Assembly (NCBI GenBank): GCA_031419455.1
Contig: JANOKS010000100.1
Location: 6,037-70,036, forward strand
Length of the DNA: 64,000 nucleotides
Source of the DNA: UBA7672 sp031419455
GTDB taxonomy: Bacteria > Pseudomonadota > Alphaproteobacteria > Caulobacterales > Hyphomonadaceae
Direction: 5' to 3'
A model generated the notes under the pieces. The model had not been told where the DNA came from and searched no databases. It saw only the letters and a list, made by a program, of their open reading frames with translations. The position numbers and the translations under genes were made by a program. The number at the start of each line of letters is the position of its first letter. Position 1 is the stretch's first letter. Below, one piece after another: positions 31,596 through 40,978 of this stretch.

Positions 31596-32881
31596 GGGCG
31601 TGGGTAATGGGCCTTGCTGCTGTTGTGGTATCTGGTTGCGCGAGCGTTGCTGGGAGCCGGGACGTGAGCGAAGTGAGCATTGACGCCCTGGCGCGTGACT
31701 ATGTGCGGCTGGCGCTCGAGATCGATGCGCACGAGAGCGGCTACGTCGACGCCTATTACGGACCCGACGAATGGCGCGAGGCGGCGCGGCGCGATCCGCG
31801 CGACCGCGCTGAGCTCAAGGCTGAAGCCGACCGGATCGTGGCGGCGCTTGGGCCGCATGCGCTGGCTGGTGGGGAACAGGGCCAGCGTGCGCGCGTGATG
31901 ATGGCCAACACGTCGAGCGCTCGCTTTCGGCTCGACATGATCGATGGAAAGCGAGCGCCGTTCGTTGAGGAGGCGGAGGCGCTGTTTGCGCTGCGTCCGA
32001 AGCTGCGGCCGCTGTCGGATTTCGACGGCGCGCTGGCGCGGATCGAGACGCTGCTGCCGGGTCCGGGTTCGCTGTCGGAGCGCGTCGGGGCATTCAGGGC
32101 GCAGTATTCGGTGCCTGATGATCGCCTTCGCGACGTGATGCACGCGGCGATAGCCGAATGTCGCAAACGCACCGCTGCTTACATTCCGCTGCCGGCCGGC
32201 GAGAACTTCTCGATGACGCTGGTCAACGACAAGAGCTGGGGCGCGTACAATTACTACAAGGGCGGGAACCAGAGCCTGATCGAGATCAATACTGACCTGC
32301 CTGTGTCGGTTGGTCATGTGCTGGTGCTGGGATGTCATGAGGGATACCCGGGGCATCAGGTGCAGGGCATCTACAACGAGCGGAACTATCGCGAGCGCGG
32401 ATGGGCCGAGTATGCGGTGATGCCGCTCTATGTGCCCGCCGCGCCGCTGAACGAGGGCGGGGCCGATTTCGGCGTGGACCTGGCGTTCCCGGGCGAGGAG
32501 CGGCTGAAATTCGAGATGAAGGTGCTTTATCCGCTGGCCGGGCTCGACCCTGCAATGGCGCCAGCCTTCGATACATTGCGGCGCGCGACGGCGGAGCTGG
32601 ACGGCGCGCAGCTAAGGATCTCGCAGATGCATCTCGATGGCGAAATCGATCGGGAACAGGCGATCACCCTGGCGCAGAAGTACCGGCTGGCGTCGCGCGA
32701 CGTTGCAGAGCAGTCACTGAGGTTCGATGCGGCCTACCGGTCCTACGTGATCAATTATTCGCTGGGCGAGGATCTGGTCCGCGCCTATGTCGATCGGCAT
32801 GGCAGCGATCCGGCGGCACGGTGGGCTGCCTATGTGCGGATCATGTCGATGCCGACGCTGCCCGCCGATCTTGCCAATTGA
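31592..32881 (+). CDS. DUF885-like lipoprotein, probable metallopeptidase
   Basis: A 429-residue lipoprotein (GTG start, lipobox Val-Ser-Gly-Cys at residues 13-16). The motif GCHEGYPGHQ, with two histidines and a glutamate, followed by GWAEYAVMPLY, resembles DUF885/M-type zinc peptidases. The fold is mostly helical. The reaction has not been shown for this sequence. Its start overlaps cobT by 4 bp and its stop overlaps the TTG of the next gene, so the cob operon probably extends to 34.0 kb. Confidence 0.75.
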   Translation: MRAWVMGLAAVVVSGCASVAGSRDVSEVSIDALARDYVRLALEIDAHESGYVDAYYGPDEWREAARRDPRDRAELKAEADRIVAALGPHALAGGEQGQRARVMMANTSSARFRLDMIDGKRAPFVEEAEALFALRPKLRPLSDFDGALARIETLLPGPGSLSERVGAFRAQYSVPDDRLRDVMHAAIAECRKRTAAYIPLPAGENFSMTLVNDKSWGAYNYYKGGNQSLIEINTDLPVSVGHVLVLGCHEGYPGHQVQGIYNERNYRERGWAEYAVMPLYVPAAPLNEGGADFGVDLAFPGEERLKFEMKVLYPLAGLDPAMAPAFDTLRRATAELDGAQLRISQMHLDGEIDREQAITLAQKYRLASRDVAEQSLRFDAAYRSYVINYSLGEDLVRAYVDRHGSDPAARWAAYVRIMSMPTLPADLAN

Positions 32882-34032
32882 GCGCGCTGGCAGGCCGCCA
32901 GACAGCTGCGATGATTGCGCTTGCCTGCGCGGCGTGCGGCGCGGAGGCACAGCCCTGGCAGGGCAGGCTGAGTGAGGGCTATCTTCAACCTCTGCTGGCG
33001 GCGTCATGTCCGCTGGGCGCAGAATTGCACGAGCCTGAAGCCATCGATCTGCAAACGACGCGCGTGCCGCTACAGGGCTTCAATCCGATGCGGAAGACCA
33101 TCGGCGAACTGGAATTCGTCGGCGGGTTTCACCTGACGAGCCCGGACAAGCGGCTTGGCGGGCTGTCGGGGCTGGACCTGCTGGACGATGGCAGACTGCT
33201 GATGGTGAGCGATGCTGGCGACTTTGTCTGGATTGGTCTTGGCGACGATCAGGTGACGCCGGTCTCAGCCAGCATTGCAGGCATGCTTGGCAAGGACGGG
33301 CAGTCCATTCGCGGCAAAAGCCAAGGCGATGCGGAGGGGCTGGCCGTGATGGATGGCGTCGCGCTGGTGTCGTTTGAAGGCGATCACCGTGTGCTGGCGT
33401 TCGATGTCGGACGGTGCGGCGCGGAGGCGAGGGGCGTGGCCGTAGCTGACGCAACAGATGACCTTGTGCCGGCCTTCGCACGGCAATCGATCGAGGTGCG
33501 CGGGAATGAGGGCGTCGAAGCGCTCGCGGCGGCGCCGGGATGGTTCACGCTGGCAGGTCTGGAGACGAAGGCGGGCGAGGCCAGCGCAGTGTCGGCGCGC
33601 GCTGTGGAGGCTGCGCCGGAATTCGATGTCCGCATCGGCGAGGGCGCGCCGCCCGTCGTCGGCCTGGATGTCATTCCGCACGAGGGCGGAGAAGGCGGCT
33701 TCACCGCCTACAGCCTGCACAGGTCGACCAACGCGATGGCGAGCGAAGTAATCGTGCTGATGGAAACCGAGTTCGTGCGCGATCTCGACCAGTCCAACCT
33801 GCCGGCGCGCATTATCAACGAGATGGATGAGCGGTCGCGTGTGCGGTTCAGGCCAATGACCTCGCGCAAGCTCGCTGCGATGAACGTTCTGGTGTCGATC
33901 GACAATTTCGAGGGGATCGTGGCGCGCCGGATGCCCGACGGGCGCATACGGCTGTATCTGGTCTCAGACGACAATTTCTCGAAGTCGCAGCGGACGTTGA
34001 TGATGGTCTACGACGTCGCGGAGCGGGACTGA
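32878..34032 (+). CDS. Exported phytase-like / esterase-like domain protein
   Basis: About 384 residues from TTG 32878 (overlapping the previous stop) or 373 from ATG 32911. The first 20 residues are a signal or lipoprotein-type leader (TAAMIALACAACG). The domain has beta-propeller features of the esterase-like phytase family: FVGGFHLTSPDKRLGGLSGL, LLMVSDAGDFVWIGL, GDAEGLAVMDGVALVSFEG and LYLVSDDNFSKSQRTLMM. The substrate is unknown. A strong hairpin (34020-34042) covers the stop codon. Confidence 0.78.
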   Translation: MSALAGRQTAAMIALACAACGAEAQPWQGRLSEGYLQPLLAASCPLGAELHEPEAIDLQTTRVPLQGFNPMRKTIGELEFVGGFHLTSPDKRLGGLSGLDLLDDGRLLMVSDAGDFVWIGLGDDQVTPVSASIAGMLGKDGQSIRGKSQGDAEGLAVMDGVALVSFEGDHRVLAFDVGRCGAEARGVAVADATDDLVPAFARQSIEVRGNEGVEALAAAPGWFTLAGLETKAGEASAVSARAVEAAPEFDVRIGEGAPPVVGLDVIPHEGGEGGFTAYSLHRSTNAMASEVIVLMETEFVRDLDQSNLPARIINEMDERSRVRFRPMTSRKLAAMNVLVSIDNFEGIVARRMPDGRIRLYLVSDDNFSKSQRTLMMVYDVAERD

Positions 34033-34042
34033 GGCCCGCTCC
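34020..34042 (+). terminator. Hairpin over the stop codon, possible terminator
   Basis: Arms GGAGCGGG (34020-34027) and CCCGCTCC (34035-34042) with a seven-base loop containing the TGA. No U-tract follows, so termination is uncertain. It lies between this gene and the convergent secreted-protein gene. Confidence 0.4.
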
Positions 34043-34061
34043 GCGCCGCGTCACGCCTGTG

Positions 34062-34343
34062 TCAGGACCCGATCGTCGCCGTGCTGGTTTCGCGATCGAC
34101 CTTGCAGGTCAGCTTGCCGGATGAGTCGTCAGCGTTCCTGACGTTCAACGTGTAGGTAAGCGTTGTGTCGCTGACCTTCGTGGCGTCCGCGTCGGTGCGG
34201 ACGGACTTCGGTGCTGGCGTTGCGGCCTTCGCGGCGGTTTCGCACAGCTGCTTGCCCTTCGTGAGCGAAGTTTTTGCGATGGCGGGCGCGGCGGCTATTG
34301 CTGCGCCTGCGACGAGGAGGGCGATGAGGGAGGACTTCTTCAT
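34062..34343 (-). CDS. Small secreted protein, paralogue of the 34.9-kb protein
   Basis: A 93-residue protein with a signal peptide (ALLVAGAAIAAAPAIA). The mature part has two cysteines (GKQLCETAAK and GKLTCKVDRE) that could form a disulfide. It shares clear identity with the 34923-35213 product, including RNADDSSGKLTCKVDR versus KNADDSSAKMLCTVDR, but is otherwise unrecognised. It is divergent from the marR gene across a 94-bp gap containing the dyad CGCAA-GCT-TTGCG, so MarR control is plausible. Confidence 0.75.
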   Translation of the reverse strand: MKKSSLIALLVAGAAIAAAPAIAKTSLTKGKQLCETAAKAATPAPKSVRTDADATKVSDTTLTYTLNVRNADDSSGKLTCKVDRETSTATIGS

Positions 34344-34394
34344 TTCAGACTCCTGCTTCCGCCAACACACGCGGCGGTCTTCAATTCCTGCCTG

Positions 34395-34407
34395 CGCAAG
34401 CTTTGCG
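34395..34407. promoter_or_regulatory. Candidate operator dyad between marR and the secreted-protein gene
   Basis: CGCAA-GCT-TTGCG, five-base arms and a 3-bp centre, in the divergent promoter region. The position is right for a MarR-type site. No second copy was seen before the 35.2-kb paralogue. Support is by position only. Confidence 0.35.
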
Positions 34408-34437
34408 AAACAAGAAAAAACGTATATGCAGGATTAA

Positions 34438-34926
34438 ATGGAGCGATCAGATTATCTTGATCTGGCTTGTCTTGCTTACGCGACGCGTCGCTCGGGACGC
34501 GCGATCACGAACCTGTTCAATGGCCGCATGGCTGAGCTTGAGCTGAACGTCGCGCAGTTCGGGCTGCTGACGGCTGTTGCGAAAATGCCTGGCGCGACGC
34601 TGGCGGCAATCGGCGAGGCGATGCTGATCGACGAGAGCACGCTTGCGCGCAACTTCCTCGTGATGGAGCGCCGCGGGCTCGTCGCCGCCAAGGGCGGCCG
34701 CGGGAGAGGCGGCAAGCACGTGCGTCTCACGCCTGCGGGCGCGAAGCTCCATGCTGAGGCGCTGATCGTCTGGCGTGCGACCAACAGGAAGTTGACCTCG
34801 GCGCTCGGCAACGACGAAACAGCCGCAGGGCGCGCCTTCCTCCGATCGCTTGGCGAAGTGGCGGAGCGCCTGCAGACCGAAGAAGCGGCGGCGACAATGC
34901 GCCGCCGCCTGAAGGCGGAAGTCTAG
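34438..34926 (+). CDS. MarR-family transcriptional regulator
   Basis: A 162-residue winged-helix regulator. LNVAQFGLLTAVAKMPGATL, AAIGEAMLIDESTLARNFLV (recognition helix) and GLVAAKGGRGRGGKHVRLTP (wing) match the MarR family. It probably responds to a small ligand and represses adjacent genes. It lies between two paralogous secreted-protein genes, and its 3' end overlaps the second by 3 bp. Its likely targets are those neighbours. Confidence 0.88.
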   Translation: MERSDYLDLACLAYATRRSGRAITNLFNGRMAELELNVAQFGLLTAVAKMPGATLAAIGEAMLIDESTLARNFLVMERRGLVAAKGGRGRGGKHVRLTPAGAKLHAEALIVWRATNRKLTSALGNDETAAGRAFLRSLGEVAERLQTEEAAATMRRRLKAEV

Positions 34927-35213
34927 GCTGCCGGCTTGACCGAGCTCACAGTCTCGGTGCTGCGATCGACCGTGCACAGCATCTTGGCGGACGAGTCGTC
35001 GGCGTTCTTGACCTTGAACAGGTAGACGAACGCGGCGCCCGTGGCCTTGGTCGAATCCTTGTCGACTTTTACCGATTTCAGCGCCGGATCCTGCTTGGCG
35101 ATTTCGGTCTTGCAGAGGTTTTCGCCGGACTGAACCGAGATCTTCGCTAAGGCGGGGGCAGCCAGGAGGATGGAGGCGGCAGACAGGAGAATGAGGGAGG
35201 AAACGCGGGTCAT
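34923..35213 (-). CDS. Small secreted protein, paralogue of the 34.1-kb protein
   Basis: A 96-residue protein with a signal peptide (ILLSAASILLAAPALA). The mature part has two cysteines (GENLCKTEIA and AKMLCTVDRS) and shares the NADDSS motif with its paralogue. No function is known. It converges on the marR gene with a 3-bp overlap. Its upstream side (35214-35427) contains GCGTCA-AG-TGACGC (35279-35292), a short dyad. Confidence 0.75.
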   Translation of the reverse strand: MTRVSSLILLSAASILLAAPALAKISVQSGENLCKTEIAKQDPALKSVKVDKDSTKATGAAFVYLFKVKNADDSSAKMLCTVDRSTETVSSVKPAA

Positions 35214-35427
35214 TTTGATCTCCGTTATGGCCGTCAGGGGAGAGCGGCCTGACTTAACCAGACAGCGTCAGGTAGACGGCGTCAAGTGACGCTACGGTAA
35301 AATACGGGGTGCTGGCGCTAACACCTTCGTCAACTCTGGCTAAAGGGCCTTCACGCGGATGGCCGCTCGGCCGTGTCCCGGCTAGCGTCGTCTGAGGGCG
35401 AAAGAGCCCCCGGCGCGGGAGAACAAC

Positions 35428-36351
35428 ATGGCAGATACGGAAACGGGCAGGGCGACAGATGCTGCCATCCTGCCGACGCAGGAGATGTTCGATCTCTACG
35501 ACCAGTACTGCCACAACGACATCGACCGGCGGACTTTCATGGATCGGCTGGGCAAGTTTGCGGTCGGCGGGCTGACGGTGGCGATGCTGGCCGAGGCGTT
35601 GCTGCCCCGGTACGCTAGCGCCCTGCAGCTGGCCGAGGACGACAGCCGCATCAAGGGCGCGCGCATCACCTATGATTCGCCCAATGGCGCGGGCAAGCAG
35701 GGCAAGCAGATGGGCGGCTATCTGGTCCGCCCGGCGAAGCCGCGCGCCGCCAAGCTGCCCGCCATTGTGGTGGTGCACGAGAACCGCGGCCTCAATCCGC
35801 ACATCGCCGATGTGGCGCGCCGGGCGGCGGCCGCGGGCTTCATCGCTTTTGCGCCGGATGCGCTCTACCCGCTCGGTGGTTATCCCGGGACGGATGATGA
35901 GGGTCGCACCATGCAGGCGAGCCGTAATGGCGCAGAGATGTTGGAAGACTTTATCGCGGCGGTGCAGCTGATGCAGGCGCATCCGGAATGTACCGGCAAG
36001 GTCGGCATTGTCGGCTTCTGTTTCGGCGGCGGCATCTGCAACAACGTCGCGGTGCGCGTGCCGACGCTGGCTGCTTCCGCGCCGTACTATGGCGGCGCTG
36101 CCGCGCTGACCGACGTTCCGAAAATCCAGGCGCCGCTGATGGTGACGCTGGCCGGTATCGATGAGCGCATCAACGCCGCCTATCCGGCCTATGAGGCGGA
36201 GCTGAAGAAGGCGGGCAAGACGGTGACCGTGCACACGTATGAGGGCTGCCAGCATGGCTTCCACAACGACACGACGCCGCGCTTCGATCCCGAGAATGCA
36301 CGCGTGGCGTGGAACCGGACGCTCGATTTCTTCCGCCAGAACCTGACCTGA
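35428..36351 (+). CDS. Exported dienelactone hydrolase family protein
   Basis: A 307-residue hydrolase. Residues 34-35 are a twin arginine in DRRTFMDRLGKF followed by a hydrophobic stretch, suggesting Tat export or anchoring. The catalytic residues are Glu118 (HENRG), Cys198 in GFCFGG, Asp245 and His276 (QHGFHND). The family is the same as the 26.8-kb gene, but this one has an added N-terminal export segment. The substrate is unknown. The lipoprotein gene follows 8 bp later. Confidence 0.88.
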   Translation: MADTETGRATDAAILPTQEMFDLYDQYCHNDIDRRTFMDRLGKFAVGGLTVAMLAEALLPRYASALQLAEDDSRIKGARITYDSPNGAGKQGKQMGGYLVRPAKPRAAKLPAIVVVHENRGLNPHIADVARRAAAAGFIAFAPDALYPLGGYPGTDDEGRTMQASRNGAEMLEDFIAAVQLMQAHPECTGKVGIVGFCFGGGICNNVAVRVPTLAASAPYYGGAAALTDVPKIQAPLMVTLAGIDERINAAYPAYEAELKKAGKTVTVHTYEGCQHGFHNDTTPRFDPENARVAWNRTLDFFRQNLT

Positions 36352-36359
36352 GGCCGTTC

Positions 36360-36881
36360 ATGATCCACCACGTTCACGCTGTGATTGCCGCCGCCCTTGT
36401 GCTCAGCGCGTGCGGGGGAAGCGGGCCCGCGCCCGCCGTACAGGCGCCCGTTGTGGACGCGCCGGAGACGGCTGCCGTGCCGCCGGCGGTGGATGGCTGG
36501 CGCGAGTATCCGCTGCCCGAGCACGTCGTCTCGATCCGGCCGGGCAAGTGGCGGACGGACGTCATTGATGTGCCTGTGCCTGCGGGCAAGGGTCTCGAAT
36601 ACAAACTGACAATGAACAAGGGCGACGGGCTGGTCTACACCATCACCTATGGTGCGCTGGAGCATGCCGGGCTGATGGTGGTGGAATTCCACGGCCACAC
36701 CGAGCAGGTCGATGGGGTGGGCGACCTGATGTATTATTCCAGGGGGGGAGGGGCCGAGCAGAGCGGCGTCTTCACCGCGCCATGGGACGGCATCCACGGC
36801 TGGTATCTCAAGAACGACGGCGACAAGGACGTCGTCGCCAAGCTCCAACTTGCCGGCTTCTATAAGCTCGAGGCAAAGTAG
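36360..36881 (+). CDS. Hypothetical lipoprotein
   Basis: A 173-residue lipoprotein: ATG 36360, signal IAAALVLSAC with the lipid-modified cysteine at about residue 18, then a Pro/Ala-rich spacer. The mature domain begins at WREYPLPEHVVSIRPGKWRTD and has alternating beta-strand pattern to the end (FYKLEAK). I do not recognise it. It probably shares a transcript with the upstream hydrolase. Its stop is 5 bp from the convergent LOG-family gene. Confidence 0.7.
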   Translation: MIHHVHAVIAAALVLSACGGSGPAPAVQAPVVDAPETAAVPPAVDGWREYPLPEHVVSIRPGKWRTDVIDVPVPAGKGLEYKLTMNKGDGLVYTITYGALEHAGLMVVEFHGHTEQVDGVGDLMYYSRGGGAEQSGVFTAPWDGIHGWYLKNDGDKDVVAKLQLAGFYKLEAK

Positions 36882-36886
36882 GCCCG

Positions 36887-37753
36887 TCAGGTCGTGTGCT
36901 GTTCCTGCAGCCAGCGCGTCATCACGCCGCCGCGCACGCATTGCGCCCACGCCTGTTCAGGCGTCTCGGCATAGGTGAACAGCGTCTCGTCAATCTTCGA
37001 GATGACGCCGTGCTTCACGAGCGCGTGGAAGTTGATGACCTCCTCCCAGAACTTCCGGTCGTAGAGCACGATCGGGATCGGAGGCGCCTTCTCCGTCTGG
37101 CGCAGGGCGAGGATCTCGAACAGCTCGTCGAACGTGCCGAGACCGCCCGGAAAGACGACGAGCGCGTTGGCGCGCATCGCAAAGTGCATCTTGCGCATCG
37201 CGAAATAATGGAAGCGGAAGGTGAGGTCGGGCGTCGAGTAGGCGTTGGGTTCCTGCTCCATCGGCAGGGTGATGTTGTAGCCGATCGAGGGCGCGCCGAC
37301 ATCGTGTGCGCCGCGGTTGGCCGCTTCCATGATGCCCGGACCGCCGCCTGTGGCGATGACGTTGTCGCGGCGCGGCTTGCCGTCGAGCTTGGCGCCGCCC
37401 TGTTCGGACGCGATGCGGGCGAAGGCGCGGGCTTCGTCATACCAGCGGCGATGATCGGGCGTACCTTTGGGCGAGAAGCGCGCCGAGCCGAACACCACGA
37501 TGGTGGAACGCACGCCCCACCGGTCGAGCGCTTCCTCCACCTTGGCGTATTCCAGCATGAAGCGGATGCCGCGCTGGGCGTCCTGCAGCAGCCAGTCCGT
37601 ATCGAGCGAGGCGAGGCGATACGACGGCGAGGCCATCTGCGCCGCATTGGCGCCCTTCGGGTGGGAGAGGGCGAACATGGTCGCCGCCTCAACCTTCGCC
37701 GCGGGCGATTTGGCGGCTGGGGGTTTGCCGGATTTTGCGGGTTTGCGGGCCAT
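36887..37753 (-). CDS. LOG-family (TIGR00730-type) Rossmann-fold protein
   Basis: A 288-residue protein. The family motifs GGGPGIMEAANRGA and PGGLGTFDELFE are present, as in cytokinin riboside phosphoribohydrolases and nucleotide 5'-monophosphate nucleosidases. The N-terminal 40 residues are Lys/Ala/Pro-rich and the region before the fold (LDTDWLLQDAQRGIRF) is typical of a long bacterial subgroup. It probably hydrolyses a nucleoside monophosphate. It lies downstream of polA in the same direction, with a repeat between them. Confidence 0.88.
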   Translation of the reverse strand: MARKPAKSGKPPAAKSPAAKVEAATMFALSHPKGANAAQMASPSYRLASLDTDWLLQDAQRGIRFMLEYAKVEEALDRWGVRSTIVVFGSARFSPKGTPDHRRWYDEARAFARIASEQGGAKLDGKPRRDNVIATGGGPGIMEAANRGAHDVGAPSIGYNITLPMEQEPNAYSTPDLTFRFHYFAMRKMHFAMRANALVVFPGGLGTFDELFEILALRQTEKAPPIPIVLYDRKFWEEVINFHALVKHGVISKIDETLFTYAETPEQAWAQCVRGGVMTRWLQEQHTT

Positions 37754-37844
37754 GGGCGTCTCTTCTGAAGGGCCGCCTGTTTAGCCAAGAGTGGTGAAGG
37801 AAGCGACTAGAAAGGTGGGGTTCGCGAAGTAGAACATCTTGGGG

Positions 37845-37965
37845 TGTCATCCCGGAAGCGCGTAGCGCTATCCGGGAACCATCGTGAGAGTACGACGGTG
37901 GACGAATGGGTCCCGGCTCTCCCCCGGATAGCGCTTCGCGCATCCGGGGTCGGCCGGGATGACAA
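37845..37965. repeat. Inverted-repeat element, family C, copy 2
   Basis: GTGTCATCCCGGAAGCGCG (from 37845) and CGGCCGGGATGACA (to 37965) form arms matching copy 1 (13271-13378). The interior also has CGCTATCCGGGAACC. It lies in the 252-bp gap between polA and the LOG-family gene; the rest of that gap shows nothing definite. Confidence 0.75.
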
Positions 37966-38005
37966 ACCTGAGTGTGAGCCGTGAACCGGACATGGCGCTT
38001 CCCCC

Positions 38006-40915
38006 TCAATGTGCCTCCGCCCACGAACGCGCATGCTTCGCCTCTACCACCAGCGGCACGTTGAGCTGCACTACAGGCAGCGGTGCGCCAGACATCACCT
38101 TTACGGCGATCTCGGCGAGTGACTTCGCTTCCTTTTCGGGACACTCGAACACCAGCTCGTCATGCACCTGCAGCAGCATGCGCGCCTTGAGGCCTGCATC
38201 CTTCAGCGCCCGCGGCATGCGGATCATGGCGCGCTTGATGATGTCGGCGGCCGAGCCTTGCAGCGGGGCGTTGATCGCCTGGCGTTCGCCGAAGGAACGT
38301 TCGGCGCCGTTGGGCGACTTGATCTGCGGCAGCCAGACCTTGCGGCCGAAGATCGTCTCGACATAGCCATGCTCGCGGCCGAAGGCGCGGTACTGTTCCA
38401 TGTAGTCCTGGATGCCGGGGAATTTCTGGAAGTATTTCTTGATGTAGGCGGCGGCTTCCTCGCGCGGGATCGACAGCTGGCGTGCGAGGCCGAAGCCGGA
38501 GATGCCGTAGATGATGCCGAAATTGATCGCCTTGGCCTGGCGGCGGATCATCGGGTCCATGCCCTTCACGGGCACGTTGAACATCTCGCTCGCCGTCATC
38601 GCATGGATGTCGACGCCGTCGTTGAAGGCCTGGCGCAAGCTCGGAATGTCGGCCACGTGGGCGAGCAGGCGCAGTTCGATCTGCGAATAGTCGGCCGAGA
38701 GAAGCACATTGCCGGGCGCGGCGATGAAGGCTTCGCGGATCTTGCGGCCTTCCTCGGTGCGGATCGGGATGTTCTGCAGGTTCGGGTCGGTGGAGGCGAG
38801 GCGGCCGGTCTGTGCGCCGGCGAGCGAATAGGACGTGTGGACGCGGCCCGTATCCTTGTTGATCGCCTCGCTCAGCGTCTCCGTGTAGGTCGAGCGCAGC
38901 TTGGACAGCATGCGCCAGTCGAGCAGAACCTTCGGGAGTTCGTGGCCATACGCGGCGAGATCTTCGAGCGCATCCGCGCCGGTGGCCCATGCGCCGGTCT
39001 TGGTGCGCTTGGCGCCGACGACATCGGCCAGCTTCATCTCGTCGAACAGGATTTCACCGAGCTGTTTCGGGCTGCCGAGATTGAACGGCCGACCGACGAG
39101 CTTGTGCGCCTCGTCCTCCAGCCCGGCCATGCGTTGGGCGAATTCGCCTGAAAGTTGCGACAGGCGGTTGCGGTCCACCAGTACACCTTGACGCTCCATC
39201 TCCGACACGACCTGGATCAGCGGACGATCCATCGTCTCGTAGACCGTCGCAACGCCCTCGCGCGGCAGGCGCGGCTTGAGCCGCTCCCACAGGCGGAAGG
39301 TGACGTCGGCGTCTTCGGCGGCGTAGCGCGTAGCCTTGTCCAGTGGCGTCTGGTCGAAGGTGATCTGCGACTTGCCCGAGCCGATCAGTTCCTTGATCGG
39401 GATCGGCGTGTGTCCGAGATGGAGCCCGGAGAGTTCGTCCATGCCGTGATTGTGCTGGCCGGCTTCCAGCACGAAGGACAGCAGCATGGTGTCGTCGATG
39501 AGGCCGACATCGATGCCGAGGCCGCAGAAGATCGAGATGTCATACTTGATGTTCTGTCCGATCTTGAGGACGGCCCTGTCCTCCAGCAGCGGCTTCAGCA
39601 TCTCGAGCGCGACGCTCATGTCGATCTGCTTCGGCTTGTCGCCCGAGAGCAGGTCCGTCCTGTTCGCGCCGTGGCCGAGCGGGATGTAGCAGGCCTTGCC
39701 GGGGCTGAGCGCCATCGACACGCCGGCTAGTCTCGCCGTCATCGGATCGAGGCCGTCGGTCTCGGTGTCCACCGCGAAGAAGCCCTGTTCCTTCGCGGTC
39801 ACGATCCACCACATCAGGCGTTCAATCTCGGTCACAGTCTCGTAGGCGTCGAGGTTGAAGGGATAGGCTTCGGGCGGTGCTGGGGCGAAACTCTCACCGG
39901 GCACGCCGTTGGCTGCAGCCGTCGCGGCCGGTCTTGGCGCAGCGCCGCAATTGGCCGCCAGGGCTTTCGACAACGCCTGTCCGCCGGCAGAGGATGACAG
40001 CGGCGGCGCAGCTTCCACGCCAAGTGTCTGAGACACGCGCGTGGTGAGCGTGCGGAATTCCATCTCCTGCAGGAAGGCGAGCAAGGGGCCCGGTTCGGGG
40101 TCCGAGACGCCAAGCTCTTCGAGCGGTGTTTCGACCTGGACATCATCCTTCAGCGTGACGAGCACTTTCGAGAGGCGCGCCTTGTCGGCGTGTTCGATCA
40201 GGGACTCGCGGCGCTTGGGCTGCTTGATCTCGGCCGCTCGGGCGAGCAGCGTTTCGAGGTCGCCATACTCCTGGATCAGCAACGCGGCCGTCTTGATGCC
40301 GATGCCGGGGACGCCGGGAACATTGTCCACGCTGTCGCCGCACAGCGCCTGCACGTCGATCACCTTGTCTGGCGTCACGCCGAACTTCTCGAACACTTCG
40401 GGAGCGCAGATCCTGCGATCCTTCACCGTGTCGAGCATGCAGATCTGATCGTTGACCAGTTGCATCAGGTCCTTGTCGGCAGACACAATGGAGACGCGCG
40501 CGCCCTTTGCCGCCGCCTGCCGCGAATAAGTGGCGATGAGGTCGTCCGCCTCGAAGCCCTTCATCTCCAGCGCGGGCTGGCCGAAGGCGATGGTGGCGCG
40601 GCGCACGAGCGGGAATTGCGGGATCAGGTCTTCGGGCGGATCGGGGCGCTGGGCCTTGTACTGGTCGTAAAGGTCGTTGCGGAATGTGTGCTGGCCGGCA
40701 TCGAAGATGCACGCGAAATGGGTTGGCTGGTCGCCGGCCTTCAAGTCCTCCAGCACTTTCCACAGCATGTTGCAGAAGCCCGAGATCGCGCCCACGGGCA
40801 GGCCGTCGGACTTGCGCGTCAGTTGCGGCAAGGCGTGGTATGCGCGGAAGATGAAGCCGGACGCGTCGATCAGGTAGACGTGGCTCGATGCGTCGACGGG
40901 GCGGTGCACAGGCAT
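38006..40915 (-). CDS. polA: DNA polymerase I
   Basis: A 969-residue polymerase for Okazaki fragment processing and repair. Order: N-terminal 5'-3' exonuclease (about 1-300, YLIDASGFIFRAYHALP and GFEADDLIATY), 3'-5' exonuclease with intact acidic residues (DTETDGLDPMTARLAG), then the family A polymerase core with DYSQIELR, GRKVWLPQI-type segments and the C-terminal LLQVHDELVFE. ATG 40915 has AAGAGG six bases upstream. The proofreading domain appears active. Slightly longer than E. coli PolA (928). Confidence 0.97.
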   Translation of the reverse strand: MPVHRPVDASSHVYLIDASGFIFRAYHALPQLTRKSDGLPVGAISGFCNMLWKVLEDLKAGDQPTHFACIFDAGQHTFRNDLYDQYKAQRPDPPEDLIPQFPLVRRATIAFGQPALEMKGFEADDLIATYSRQAAAKGARVSIVSADKDLMQLVNDQICMLDTVKDRRICAPEVFEKFGVTPDKVIDVQALCGDSVDNVPGVPGIGIKTAALLIQEYGDLETLLARAAEIKQPKRRESLIEHADKARLSKVLVTLKDDVQVETPLEELGVSDPEPGPLLAFLQEMEFRTLTTRVSQTLGVEAAPPLSSSAGGQALSKALAANCGAAPRPAATAAANGVPGESFAPAPPEAYPFNLDAYETVTEIERLMWWIVTAKEQGFFAVDTETDGLDPMTARLAGVSMALSPGKACYIPLGHGANRTDLLSGDKPKQIDMSVALEMLKPLLEDRAVLKIGQNIKYDISIFCGLGIDVGLIDDTMLLSFVLEAGQHNHGMDELSGLHLGHTPIPIKELIGSGKSQITFDQTPLDKATRYAAEDADVTFRLWERLKPRLPREGVATVYETMDRPLIQVVSEMERQGVLVDRNRLSQLSGEFAQRMAGLEDEAHKLVGRPFNLGSPKQLGEILFDEMKLADVVGAKRTKTGAWATGADALEDLAAYGHELPKVLLDWRMLSKLRSTYTETLSEAINKDTGRVHTSYSLAGAQTGRLASTDPNLQNIPIRTEEGRKIREAFIAAPGNVLLSADYSQIELRLLAHVADIPSLRQAFNDGVDIHAMTASEMFNVPVKGMDPMIRRQAKAINFGIIYGISGFGLARQLSIPREEAAAYIKKYFQKFPGIQDYMEQYRAFGREHGYVETIFGRKVWLPQIKSPNGAERSFGERQAINAPLQGSAADIIKRAMIRMPRALKDAGLKARMLLQVHDELVFECPEKEAKSLAEIAVKVMSGAPLPVVQLNVPLVVEAKHARSWAEAH

Positions 40916-40978
40916 GGACAACCTCTTCTTGCCCCTCACCTAACAGCCCGCGCCCGCGAGGGCCAGATTGCTGGGGCC

